Assembly (NCBI GenBank): GCA_048498515.1
Contig: JBEHXV010000005.1
Coordinates: 1 to 64,000 of the forward strand
DNA: 64,000 nt
Source of the DNA: UBA4416 sp048498515
Lineage (GTDB): Bacteria; Bacteroidota; Bacteroidia; B-17B0; Aurantibacillaceae
Direction: 5' to 3'
The notes below the pieces were generated by a model. That model worked only from the letters and a program-made list of their open reading frames with translations, made no database searches and was not told the origin of the DNA. The position numbers and the translations under genes were made by a program. Shown here piece after piece: positions 8,769-17,241 of this stretch. How positions within the stretch are numbered: position 1 is the stretch's first letter; every line of letters begins with the position of its first letter.

Positions 8769-10490
8769 ATGCGTTTAAACCTTACAGATAGAAGAACCGT
8801 TTTTCTTTTACTGCTTATACCGGCTGTCCTGGTATACATTAAAAGCATGTTCTATGAGTTTTCGCCCATGGATGACAAGTGGATGATTGTTGAGAACAGC
8901 AAAACATTATCGGACTGGGGCAACATCGGGGAATTTTTCACCAAACCGCTGGCCGGTTTGTATTTCCGCCCCCTGTTCAGCCTTTCCTTAATGATTGATT
9001 TCCATATTGGGAAAACCTCAGCAGGCATCTATCATTTCAGCAGCATTTTATACCACCTCATCGCAGTTGTTTTAGTGTATAAATTGCTGGTGGAACTTCA
9101 TGTTACTCAAAAAGCGTCACTGTTGTTCTCCATCCTCTTCTCTGTTCATCCTGCCCTGGTGCATTCTGTGGCCTGGATCCCGGGTCGTAACGATACCCTG
9201 CTGGCTGTTTTTGCCTTAGCCGCCATGTTAATGCTCCTCAAATTTGGCAAGGAGCAAAAACAAAAATACCTGTACGCCCACCTGCTGTTTTTTATGTGCG
9301 CCCTGCTTACCAAAGAATCAGCCGTGGTATTGCCGGTGTTTTTTGGCTTACTGACTTACCCGCTGAATCTTTCAAAAAAAAGGCAGGCAGTGGTTCTATG
9401 CAGCTGGCTGATCCTGGTAGCCGCCTGGTATGTTTTACGAAACAACTGCGTTCATTCTTCACTTTCCATTGGTTCAAATATGTTACAATCAGGACAGAAT
9501 TTTTTCCTGGCCCTTGGTCTTTACCTTGGTAAAAGTATTTTCCCTGTACAGCAATCCGTTTTTCCGACCCTGCAAAATTCATCATTGCTTTTTGGTATTA
9601 TCCTTATTGTTGTGTTAGCAGTTGTTGTTTTTAAAGTTGGCGTAAAAAACAGGTACCTGGCGCTTTCAGGCATTCTCATTTTTTTTATATTGCTTGCTAT
9701 CCCGGCATGGTATGGCGCAACCAGCAGCCTGGGGGAACATTACGAACACCGGCTCTATTTACCATTGGTTGGTTTGCTCATCTTTGCTTCCCAAATCAAT
9801 ATCAACCAGCAATCGCCGGTGTTTGTTTATACCATGTCTGTTCTTATTCTTGTTTATTCCCTTAAAACCTTTTTCCGTTTAAACGCTTACAAAACTTCCG
9901 ATTCCTTTATTGAAGCGGGCCTTAAAGAAGCACCCGATTACTATTTTTTTTACAGCGCCAAAGCCGATCATTTTTTAGTGAAGCAAGATTATGCCGCTTC
10001 CATTCCTTTTTACAACATTGCCATTGCCATGCAACCGCAGCGGTCCCAGTTATACAGCGGCAGGGGCTTTGCCTATACCAGCATGGGAAAAACCGACCTT
10101 GCCATTGCCGATTTTACAAAAGGCATTGAACTGGCCAACCACCCCGATATGTATTTGAACCGTTGCCTCACCTACCAGCTAACCAGTAATTATAAAGCCG
10201 CTTATAAAGATCTGGAGTATTTAAAAAAAGCTGCTCCCGGGGTTATTCCCGACGGTTTGGAAAAAGATCTGCACGAGCAGTTATATGCCTCCTCATTAAA
10301 AGAGATGGATGATAAAATAGCTGCCGAACCGGCTAATGCGACTTTATACATTCAGCGGGCCAAGCTCCTGATTATGAAAAATAATTTAGCTGAAGCTAAA
10401 AAAAATGTAGAAACAGCCTGCAAACTGGAACCCACTAATAAAATGTTCCAGCTTTATTTACAACAGATCACCTCACGTATAAAACCCTAA
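8769..10490 (+). CDS. TMTC-like GT-C glycosyltransferase with TPR tail (A)
   Basis: A 573-residue multi-span membrane protein with about ten hydrophobic helices (to about residue 375) and a C-terminal TPR region. The layout matches TMTC-type O-mannosyltransferases of the GT-C fold. Seen directly: the first outside loop carries SPMDDKW with paired acidic residues, the usual GT-C catalytic feature; then YFRPLFSLSLMID, SVHPALVHSVAWIPGRND, LTKESA, and EHYEHRLYLPLVGL before the TPRs. It likely transfers a sugar from a polyprenyl-phosphate donor to an exported acceptor. It starts 41 bp after ftcD and its stop abuts the ATG of its paralogue. The specific sugar and acceptor are unknown. Confidence 0.82.
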   Translation: MRLNLTDRRTVFLLLLIPAVLVYIKSMFYEFSPMDDKWMIVENSKTLSDWGNIGEFFTKPLAGLYFRPLFSLSLMIDFHIGKTSAGIYHFSSILYHLIAVVLVYKLLVELHVTQKASLLFSILFSVHPALVHSVAWIPGRNDTLLAVFALAAMLMLLKFGKEQKQKYLYAHLLFFMCALLTKESAVVLPVFFGLLTYPLNLSKKRQAVVLCSWLILVAAWYVLRNNCVHSSLSIGSNMLQSGQNFFLALGLYLGKSIFPVQQSVFPTLQNSSLLFGIILIVVLAVVVFKVGVKNRYLALSGILIFFILLAIPAWYGATSSLGEHYEHRLYLPLVGLLIFASQININQQSPVFVYTMSVLILVYSLKTFFRLNAYKTSDSFIEAGLKEAPDYYFFYSAKADHFLVKQDYAASIPFYNIAIAMQPQRSQLYSGRGFAYTSMGKTDLAIADFTKGIELANHPDMYLNRCLTYQLTSNYKAAYKDLEYLKKAAPGVIPDGLEKDLHEQLYASSLKEMDDKIAAEPANATLYIQRAKLLIMKNNLAEAKKNVETACKLEPTNKMFQLYLQQITSRIKP

Positions 10491-12239
10491 ATGAATTTAT
10501 TGAGCGGCAACTTTTTTGAGAACAAAACAAAAGTATACCTCACACTTGTACTCGTTCCGCTGTGCCTCTATTTCAAAAGCCTCTTCTACGATTTTTCGCC
10601 ATTGGACGATCAGTGGATGGTGCTGAAAAATGCCGGTGAATTAGGCAATTGGCACAACCTTCCCGTTTTTTTTGCGAAACCTGTTGCCCAGGTATATTAC
10701 AGGCCCCTGTTAAATGTATCGCTCATGATCGACTACCAGTTTGGCGGGCTATCACCTTTCATTTATCATTATACCAACCTGTTGCTACACCTGCTGTGTG
10801 TGGTATTGCTCTTCAATTTTTTAAAATTAGTAAACACGTCCAACAAATTTGCGTTTACGCTCGCCCTTCTGTTTTCGGTGCACCCCGTGTTACTACATGC
10901 CGTTGCATGGATCCCCGGAAGGAACGATTTGCTGCTTAGCCTGTTTATGCTTTGCTCAACAAATTCTCTTCTCAAATACCTCAGGGACCAAAAAACCAAA
11001 CACCTTGCTTCTCACATCCTTTTCTTTATGTGCGCCCTGTTTACTAAAGAAAATGCGTTCTTTCTCCTGCTCTTTTTCGCCCTCTTAGGATTTAGCCTCC
11101 GCTATTCAAAAAAACAATTGGCTCTTCTAACCGTTGCATGGTTGTTATCAACCATCAGCTGGTTCCTCATTCGGCAGTCGGTTGTAAATTCCCATTTAAC
11201 TGCAGGCGCTCATCTTAGCGATACGCTAAAAAACGCCGCCCTTGCCTTTTTGCTCTTTACAGGTAAAACACTTTTACCGGTACAGCAATCGGTTTTCCCT
11301 ACGCTCAAAAACGCCTCCCTTGTTCCGGGCATAGTGGTGCTGGTAAGCCTGGCCATATTGTATTTTAAATTCAGATTAAAAAACAATTTACTTGCTTTTT
11401 CGGGTTTACTGTTGTTTGTTTCAATACTGGCCATACCGGTATGGTACAGTGCTGGTAAAGAGATCAGTGAGCATTACGAACACCGACTTTACCTCCCATT
11501 AATTGGCTTATTGTTGTTCATATCGCAGTTTAATGTTAATGTCAATACCAAACTTTTCAATTATAGTTCTCTTTGCATAATCCTTCTTTTCGGGAGTAAA
11601 ACAGTTGTAAGAATGGATGTGTATAAAAACGAAATGACGTTCCTGGAACATGGGATAACTGAAACACCTGATTATTTTTTATTCCATTTCCAAAAAGCCA
11701 ATAAACTGTTTGCCTTAAAGGATTGTAATGGCGCCATAGCCAGCTACAATACGGCCATAAGGCTTCAGCCACGACGATCTGAATTGTACAATAACCGGGG
11801 CAATGTGTATGCCTTTATTAAAAAACACAAAGAAGCCATTGCCGATTATAGCAAAGCCATTGAGCTTTTGCCAAACGACCCGCAAGCTTACATTAACCGC
11901 TGTATCATATCGGGTGAAGCGGGCGACTATGAAACAGCCCAACGCGACTTGCTTTTTTTAAAGCAAAATTATCCGGGACTCATTCCGCAGGAGCTCAACG
12001 ATAATATTACCTCTACCTGGAATGACCGTTGGCTTGAACAACTAAACCGCAAATTGGTTAATGAACCCAAAAACGCGACGCTTTATGTAAAAAGGGCAAA
12101 ACTATTCTTAAGCAAACAACTAATGAACAAAGCCTTTGAGGATATAAAAACGGCTTGTGAATTGGATCCCGCAAATACCGAATATAAAATGTACCTGGCC
12201 AGGCTAAGCCCTGTTCAGGTGTCAGCCCTGGCGAATTAA
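10491..12239 (+). CDS. TMTC-like GT-C glycosyltransferase with TPR tail (B)
   Basis: A 582-residue tandem paralogue of the preceding gene, with the same order of motifs: SPLDDQW in the first outside loop, YYRPLLNVSLMID, SVHPVLLHAVAWIPGRND, FTKENA, EHYEHRLYLPLIGL, then TPR repeats (for example NRGNVYAFIKKHKEAIADYSKAI, split here only by description). The ATG follows the upstream TAA directly, so the two are almost certainly co-translated. The two copies have diverged clearly outside the motifs, so the duplication is not recent. They may form a pair or glycosylate different acceptors (inference). Confidence 0.82.
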   Translation: MNLLSGNFFENKTKVYLTLVLVPLCLYFKSLFYDFSPLDDQWMVLKNAGELGNWHNLPVFFAKPVAQVYYRPLLNVSLMIDYQFGGLSPFIYHYTNLLLHLLCVVLLFNFLKLVNTSNKFAFTLALLFSVHPVLLHAVAWIPGRNDLLLSLFMLCSTNSLLKYLRDQKTKHLASHILFFMCALFTKENAFFLLLFFALLGFSLRYSKKQLALLTVAWLLSTISWFLIRQSVVNSHLTAGAHLSDTLKNAALAFLLFTGKTLLPVQQSVFPTLKNASLVPGIVVLVSLAILYFKFRLKNNLLAFSGLLLFVSILAIPVWYSAGKEISEHYEHRLYLPLIGLLLFISQFNVNVNTKLFNYSSLCIILLFGSKTVVRMDVYKNEMTFLEHGITETPDYFLFHFQKANKLFALKDCNGAIASYNTAIRLQPRRSELYNNRGNVYAFIKKHKEAIADYSKAIELLPNDPQAYINRCIISGEAGDYETAQRDLLFLKQNYPGLIPQELNDNITSTWNDRWLEQLNRKLVNEPKNATLYVKRAKLFLSKQLMNKAFEDIKTACELDPANTEYKMYLARLSPVQVSALAN

Positions 12240-12243
12240 TATA

Positions 12244-12358
12244 GGTGGTTACGATGCTAATCTTTGTGAAAGGCATTATTGCCAAAGGAAAAGATAATGG
12301 AATAAAACCATCGTTTGGAAGACAGGATTCTGAAAATTATGAAAGGAAAATAGGTTTA
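12244..12358 (+). pseudogene. Decayed copy of the 3' end of ftcD
   Basis: About 115 bp after the second TMTC-like gene align with the last 120 bp of ftcD (8605-8726). Shared blocks include ATTATTGCCAAAGGAAA, AAAACCATCG, GATTCTGAAAATT versus AAATTCTGAAAATT, and GGTTTA at the end. Several indels break the frame, so it is not coding. It is a remnant of an old duplication in the ftcD-TMTC region. Confidence 0.72.
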
Positions 12359-12413
12359 TACTATTTTTTATCTTAGCTTTAAATTAAAACAGTTTATTAA
12401 CCTAAAAACCATT

Positions 12414-13337
12414 ATGCCTGTGAAAAAACTTTTACAATTATGTTTACTTATCGGATTACAACAACAACTGAAAGCCCAGTTTTACTATCAGAACTTTGAC
12501 GGTTTTGATACTAATCCGAACAATTCCCTTTTTGTCCATTTAGATACCTTAAGTGGCAATATATGGCAAATAGGGAAACCTCAGAAAACGCTTTTTAACA
12601 GTGCTTATACCGGCACAAAAGTTATTGTGACGGATACACTCAACAGTTACCCTGTCAATAACGTATCGCGTTTTACGTTTGCATTTACCCATTATTCCTT
12701 TATGAATCCATTTTCGCCTATGGCCATTCAGTGGACCCAGAAGCTTGACCTGGAACCGGGGGCTGATGGTGCAATCGTTGAATTTTCGACAGATAGCGTT
12801 AACTGGCAAAATGCACACAACAATCCCAATGTCTACCAATTTTATGGATTCGATCCAATGAACAAAGACACCTTGTCATCGGGCGAATATGCGTTTAGTG
12901 GAACAGATAATAACTGGCGTGATGTATGGATGTGCCTTAGCCCTGGCGTCCATCAACAAAACGACACAGTCTTTTTTCGTTTCACCTTAAAATCAGATGG
13001 AAATCATACCAACCAGGAAGGTTGGATAATTGATAACATTAATGCGCATATGACCATTATCCATCCGGTGAAAGAAACCAGCCAGATAGACAACATTGTA
13101 GTTTATCCTAACGTGACTTCTGGAATTGTGAATGTGGAAATGAAAAAGATCAATAACACCGATATGATCGATAACATCGAAGTGCTTGATGAATCGGGAA
13201 GAGTTATTGAAGCGTATGGAAAAAACTATACAAAAGTGGTGCTTGATATCCGTAAACACAAGCCCGGGCTTTATTATTTCAGAGTTACAACCAATAATAA
13301 ACCTAAACTTTTTAAAGTGGTTTATGAGAAAAACTAA
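12414..13337 (+). CDS. Secreted protein with T9SS type A sorting domain
   Basis: A 307-residue exported protein. Residues 1-21 form a signal peptide ending near LKAQ. The middle (about 22-220) is rich in aromatic residues, Asn and Asp and resembles the carbohydrate-binding or adhesive jelly-roll domains common in T9SS cargo (FYYQNFDGFDT, EGWIIDNINAH). The last about 80 residues are a T9SS C-terminal domain: VVYPNVTSGIVNVE, then DESGRVI, and PGLYYFRV before the Lys-containing end. The protein would cross the outer membrane by T9SS and be anchored or released there. It lies 6 bp before a di-haem peroxidase gene and probably shares its transcript. Confidence 0.85.
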   Translation: MPVKKLLQLCLLIGLQQQLKAQFYYQNFDGFDTNPNNSLFVHLDTLSGNIWQIGKPQKTLFNSAYTGTKVIVTDTLNSYPVNNVSRFTFAFTHYSFMNPFSPMAIQWTQKLDLEPGADGAIVEFSTDSVNWQNAHNNPNVYQFYGFDPMNKDTLSSGEYAFSGTDNNWRDVWMCLSPGVHQQNDTVFFRFTLKSDGNHTNQEGWIIDNINAHMTIIHPVKETSQIDNIVVYPNVTSGIVNVEMKKINNTDMIDNIEVLDESGRVIEAYGKNYTKVVLDIRKHKPGLYYFRVTTNNKPKLFKVVYEKN

Positions 13338-13343
13338 AATTGC

Positions 13344-14408
13344 ATGCTGAAAAACAGCCTGTATATTTTCGCTGGTCTTTTTTTACTCTGTTCCTTTGTA
13401 AAAGACGATAAGGATAAACCTTACATTTTTCCTGAAGTTTTTTATTTTCCAAAACCACCTGTTAACAGTAACAATCCTGTTACTGTTAATGGTGTGGAAT
13501 TGGGCCGTTATTTATTTTACGACCCCATTTTTAGTGCCGACAGCAGTATTTCCTGTTCCAGCTGCCATACACAGAAATACGCGTTCAGCGATGCACCCAA
13601 CCAATTCAGTAAAGGATTTCAACAAAAATTACAAACCAGGAATACCCTGCCTTTATTTAACCTTGCCTGGTATCCCAGCCTATTTTGGGATGGAAGGGTT
13701 TCCTCCATTGAAGAGCAGGTTTTTCACCCTGTTAGGACCGGTACCGAGATGAACAGCAACTGGAAGGAAATTACAAAAAAAATTAAACGGAGTAAATTTT
13801 ACACAAGCTTATTTTACAACGCTTTTGGAAAAACCGAAATCGACAGCCAATTGATCGTGAAAGCCATTGCCCAGTTTGAAAGAACACTTATTTCCTACAA
13901 CTCAAAATACGACAAAGTGATACGGCATGAGGCAAAATTTACCATGGATGAACTGGAAGGAATGGAATTAATAAATGATGTAACCAAAGGCGCTTGCCAA
14001 AACTGTCATACCACAGATGCCGATGGCCTGGGAACAACCAGGGAATTTAGCAACAACGGTTTGAATGAACTAAGAAATGGCGAGCAATTTAAAGATAAAG
14101 GATTGGGCCAGTATACCGGAAAAAGCAATGATGATGGAAAATTCAAGATCCCTTCGTTACGTAACTTGTTATTTACTGCACCTTACATGCACGACGGGCG
14201 ATTTAAAACCCTGGAAGAGGTGCTTGATTTTTACAGCGAAGGTATAAAAGCCTCCCCCACTATTGATTCTAAAATGGTATTCGTTCACCAGGGAGGGTCA
14301 AAATTAAATGCCTACGAAAAACAAAAGATCATAGCCTTTTTAAAAACCCTGTCCGACTCTGTTTTTATCACAAACAAAGCTTTTTCAAATCCATTTGAAA
14401 AACATTGA
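13344..14408 (+). CDS. Di-haem cytochrome c peroxidase (CcpA/MauG family)
   Basis: The 354-residue protein has an N-terminal hydrophobic export segment (residues 4-20) and two CXXCH haem c sites: CSSCH at 71-75 and CQNCH at 218-222. That is the usual layout of bacterial di-haem peroxidases, which reduce hydrogen peroxide in the periplasm with electrons from cytochrome c. Other family segments are GRYLFYDPIFS, WDGRVSSIEEQ, and the C-terminal MHDGRFKTLEEV. MauG-type members instead modify proteins, and these cannot be told apart here. It follows the T9SS protein gene by 6 bp. Confidence 0.92.
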   Translation: MLKNSLYIFAGLFLLCSFVKDDKDKPYIFPEVFYFPKPPVNSNNPVTVNGVELGRYLFYDPIFSADSSISCSSCHTQKYAFSDAPNQFSKGFQQKLQTRNTLPLFNLAWYPSLFWDGRVSSIEEQVFHPVRTGTEMNSNWKEITKKIKRSKFYTSLFYNAFGKTEIDSQLIVKAIAQFERTLISYNSKYDKVIRHEAKFTMDELEGMELINDVTKGACQNCHTTDADGLGTTREFSNNGLNELRNGEQFKDKGLGQYTGKSNDDGKFKIPSLRNLLFTAPYMHDGRFKTLEEVLDFYSEGIKASPTIDSKMVFVHQGGSKLNAYEKQKIIAFLKTLSDSVFITNKAFSNPFEKH

Positions 14409-14496
14409 AGCCATAATTCTCCCAAAGTTTTCGGGCATTTTTTGAGCAAAAATCCGGTTATTTTTAATAAATTCGCATTTCTTAAAATTTACGCAA

Positions 14497-15837
14497 ATGT
14501 TCGATAATTTATCCGATAAACTTGAAAGGGCCCTTAAAACATTAAAAGGTCAGGGAAAAATAACCGAGATCAACGTTGCCGAAACGCTGAAGGAAGTTCG
14601 TAAAGCCCTGTTGGATGCCGATGTCAACTATAAAGTAGCCAAAACATTTACCGATACTGTTAAGGAAAAAGCCTTAGGACAAAACGTTCTAACCGCTGTT
14701 TCGCCAAGCCAGTTGCTGGTAAAAATTACCCATGATGAGCTGACCGCTTTAATGGGTGGCCAAATGGAAGAGATTTTTCTGGGCGGTAATCCAACCATTA
14801 TTTTAATGAGCGGCTTACAAGGTTCAGGTAAAACCACCTTTACCGGGAAGCTCGCCAACTTCTTAAAAACAAAAAAAGGTAAAAAACCCTTATTGGTTGC
14901 CGCCGATGTTTACCGCCCGGCAGCTATTGACCAATTACATGTATTGGGTGAGCAAATTGGCGTGGACGTGTTCTCGAACCGTGATGAAAAAAATCCGATC
15001 AAAATTGCGGAAGCCGCCATACAACAAGCTAAAGAGAATGGCAACAGCGTTATCCTGATAGATACCGCCGGCCGTTTGGCGGTTGATGAGGCCATGATGA
15101 CCGAAATTGCCGATCTGAAAAAAGCCATTAAACCAACCGAGATCCTGTTTGTGGTAGATGCCATGACCGGTCAGGATGCCGTAAATACAGCCAAAGCGTT
15201 TAACGACCGTTTAGATTTTGACGGAGTGATTTTAACCAAGCTGGACGGTGATACCCGCGGTGGAGCTGCCTTATCCATTAAATCAGTCGTTAATAAACCA
15301 ATTAAGTTCATTGGTACCGGCGAAAAAATGGAAGCCCTCGATGTGTTTTACCCTGAACGTATGGCCGACCGTATTTTGGGAATGGGCGACGTGGTAACTT
15401 TGGTAGAACGTGCACAGGAACAATTCAATGAAGAGGAAGCCAGGAAACTTTCCAAAAAAATAGCCAAGAACCAGTTCGACTTTAACGACTTTTTAAGCCA
15501 GCTGCAACAAATCAAAAAAATGGGGAACATTAAGGATCTGGTTGGCATGATCCCCGGCGTTGGTAAAGCCATGAAAGATGCCGAGATCAACGACGACGCT
15601 TTTAAGGGCATTGAAGCCATTATTGGTTCCATGACCCCAAAAGAACGCGCGCAACCTGAATTACTGAATGGTTCACGCCGCCAGCGTATTGCCAAAGGTA
15701 GCGGACAAACCATACAGGAAGTGAATAAATTACTGAAACAGTTTGAAGATACCCGCAAAATGATGCGCATGATGGGCGATAAGAACCAAATGGCCAAGCT
15801 CATGAAAAATATGCCGGGTGGTATGCCTAAGATGTAA
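14497..15837 (+). CDS. ffh: Signal recognition particle GTPase
   Basis: Ffh binds signal sequences of nascent membrane proteins and 4.5S RNA and delivers ribosomes to FtsY. The 446-residue protein has the N domain, then the G domain with GLQGSGKTT (near 106), DTAGR (near 189) and TKLDGDTRGGAA (near 247), then a Met-rich M domain from about 296 to the end (MMRMMGDK, MKNMPGGMPKM). Length and order are standard. It precedes folD in the same direction, with a 78-bp gap containing a 10-bp inverted repeat. Confidence 0.97.
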   Translation: MFDNLSDKLERALKTLKGQGKITEINVAETLKEVRKALLDADVNYKVAKTFTDTVKEKALGQNVLTAVSPSQLLVKITHDELTALMGGQMEEIFLGGNPTIILMSGLQGSGKTTFTGKLANFLKTKKGKKPLLVAADVYRPAAIDQLHVLGEQIGVDVFSNRDEKNPIKIAEAAIQQAKENGNSVILIDTAGRLAVDEAMMTEIADLKKAIKPTEILFVVDAMTGQDAVNTAKAFNDRLDFDGVILTKLDGDTRGGAALSIKSVVNKPIKFIGTGEKMEALDVFYPERMADRILGMGDVVTLVERAQEQFNEEEARKLSKKIAKNQFDFNDFLSQLQQIKKMGNIKDLVGMIPGVGKAMKDAEINDDAFKGIEAIIGSMTPKERAQPELLNGSRRQRIAKGSGQTIQEVNKLLKQFEDTRKMMRMMGDKNQMAKLMKNMPGGMPKM

Positions 15838-15848
15838 CTTAGATTTGG

Positions 15849-15889
15849 AATTTAAGAAGTCAGATTTAGAGAACTGAAATTCTTAAATT
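15849..15889. repeat. Inverted repeat between ffh and folD
   Basis: AATTTAAGAA at 15849-15858 is perfectly complementary to TTCTTAAATT at 15880-15889. It is one of many AT-rich inverted phrases in the gaps of this window. Confidence 0.6.
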
Positions 15890-15915
15890 TTAAATTGTAA
15901 ATCGTAAATATTTAT

Positions 15916-16791
15916 ATGATTTTAATAGACGGAAAAAAAACATCGCTCGAGCTCCAGGCAGAGATTGCACAGGAAGTACGGGAATTAATAGCCAAAGGAA
16001 AAAAGCAACCTCACCTGGCAGCTATCCTTGTGGGCGACGATCCGGCCTCTCAAACCTATGTCAACAGCAAGGTAAAAGCCTGCGAAAATGTGGGTTTTAA
16101 ATCTACCTTAATTCGTTTTGAAGCCTATACCTCCGAACAAAAACTCTTATCAAAGATCGAGGAATTAAATAACGACAATGATATTGACGGCTACATTGTG
16201 CAGCTGCCATTGCCTCGCCATATTTCCGAACAAAAGATCATTGAAGCCATTAAACCATCGAAAGATGTGGATGGTTTTCATCCCATAAATGTTGGCCGAC
16301 TGGTACTCAACTTGCCAACTTACGTAAGTGCTACTCCCTATGGCATTGTGCAGTTACTGGAACGTTACAACATTCCAACCGATGGCAAAAACTGCGTGGT
16401 AATTGGCCGGAGCCATATTGTTGGTTCGCCCATGAGCATTTTAATGGCCAAGAATACCAATCTCGGAAACTGTACTGTAACCCTTTGCCACAGCCACACA
16501 CAAAATTTAAAAGAGCACACGCTTAACGCCGATATTATTATTGCCGCTATTGGCAAACCCAATTTTGTGACCGCCGACATGGTAAAAGAAGGCGCTGTGA
16601 TTATTGACGTGGGCATTAACCGTGTGGACGATGCCACAACCAAAAGCGGCTACAAATTAGTGGGTGATGTAAAGTTTGACGAGGTCTCAAAAAAAGCGTC
16701 TCACATTACTCCTGTTCCCGGTGGCGTAGGTCCTATGACCATTGCTTCTTTGTTGAAGAATACCCTGATTGCCGCGAAGAAGGAGATTTAG
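15916..16791 (+). CDS. folD: Methylene-THF dehydrogenase / cyclohydrolase
   Basis: FolD interconverts methylene-THF, methenyl-THF and 10-formyl-THF with NADP(H) in the cytosol. The 291-residue protein has the family signatures: QTYVNSKVKACENVGF with the catalytic Lys, a YIVQLPLP segment near residue 95, the Rossmann motif VVIGRSHIVGSPM, and PGGVGPMTIASLL near the end. Length is normal. It gives the folate cycle a route from the methenyl-THF made by FtcD, encoded 7 kb upstream, but the two genes are not in one operon. The stretch after it is a 450-bp repeat-rich gap. Confidence 0.97.
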   Translation: MILIDGKKTSLELQAEIAQEVRELIAKGKKQPHLAAILVGDDPASQTYVNSKVKACENVGFKSTLIRFEAYTSEQKLLSKIEELNNDNDIDGYIVQLPLPRHISEQKIIEAIKPSKDVDGFHPINVGRLVLNLPTYVSATPYGIVQLLERYNIPTDGKNCVVIGRSHIVGSPMSILMAKNTNLGNCTVTLCHSHTQNLKEHTLNADIIIAAIGKPNFVTADMVKEGAVIIDVGINRVDDATTKSGYKLVGDVKFDEVSKKASHITPVPGGVGPMTIASLLKNTLIAAKKEI

Positions 16792-17241
16792 AGATTGGAA
16801 CGCGGGTGATGCAGATTAGGCGGATTTTCACTGATAAAAAATTCGAATTACCGATACATTATTTATGACCCCGAAGGGGTCAAATGTTTATAGAATTGTT
16901 ACAAACAATGTGTACGACCCCTGAGGCGTCGAATATTTATTCAATCATTTTATAACTATAAATATTGGAATCCTTCGGATTCCTTAACAAAAAATTATTC
17001 GCAAAAAATCTGCCTAATCCGTTAAATCTTTTGCCTTTGTTGATGTTTTACCAACAAGCATCATCAATTCCAACAATTATCCGTGAAAATCTGCACGATC
17101 CGTTAAATCCCTTGTTGGCATTTTCACCAACAAGCTTATCATATCAACTCCATCATTTTTGTTAAATCTTTACCCCCATTCAAATTGCTACATTCTATAG
17201 CACAATCCTATTACAAAACGTAGTAATTTGGCGCTTATAAA
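16792..17241. repeat. 450-bp non-coding gap with hairpins and tandem phrase
   Basis: I see no gene here. Three short perfect or near-perfect hairpins lie about 50 bp apart: GACCCCGAAGGGGTC (16867-16881), CGACCCCTGAGGCGTCG (16915-16931, one mismatch) and GGAATCCTTCGGATTCC (16967-16983). Two copies of an 81-bp phrase follow (17005-17085 and from 17086). Each begins AAAATCTGC, then ATCCGTTAAATC, and contains TTGTTG...CCAACAAG stems; the second has an 8-bp perfect stem at 17111-17118/17127-17134. A related phrase recurs at 28190-28275. These are dispersed-repeat remains, not coding sequence. Confidence 0.75.

Noticed and set aside
17005..17160. Possible CRISPR array (repeated phrase)
   Set aside because: Only two copies of an 81-bp unit, no regular spacers and no cas genes.
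16965..17165. 66-codon frame in the gap after folD
   Set aside because: It translates the hairpin and tandem phrase repeats, so it is not a gene.
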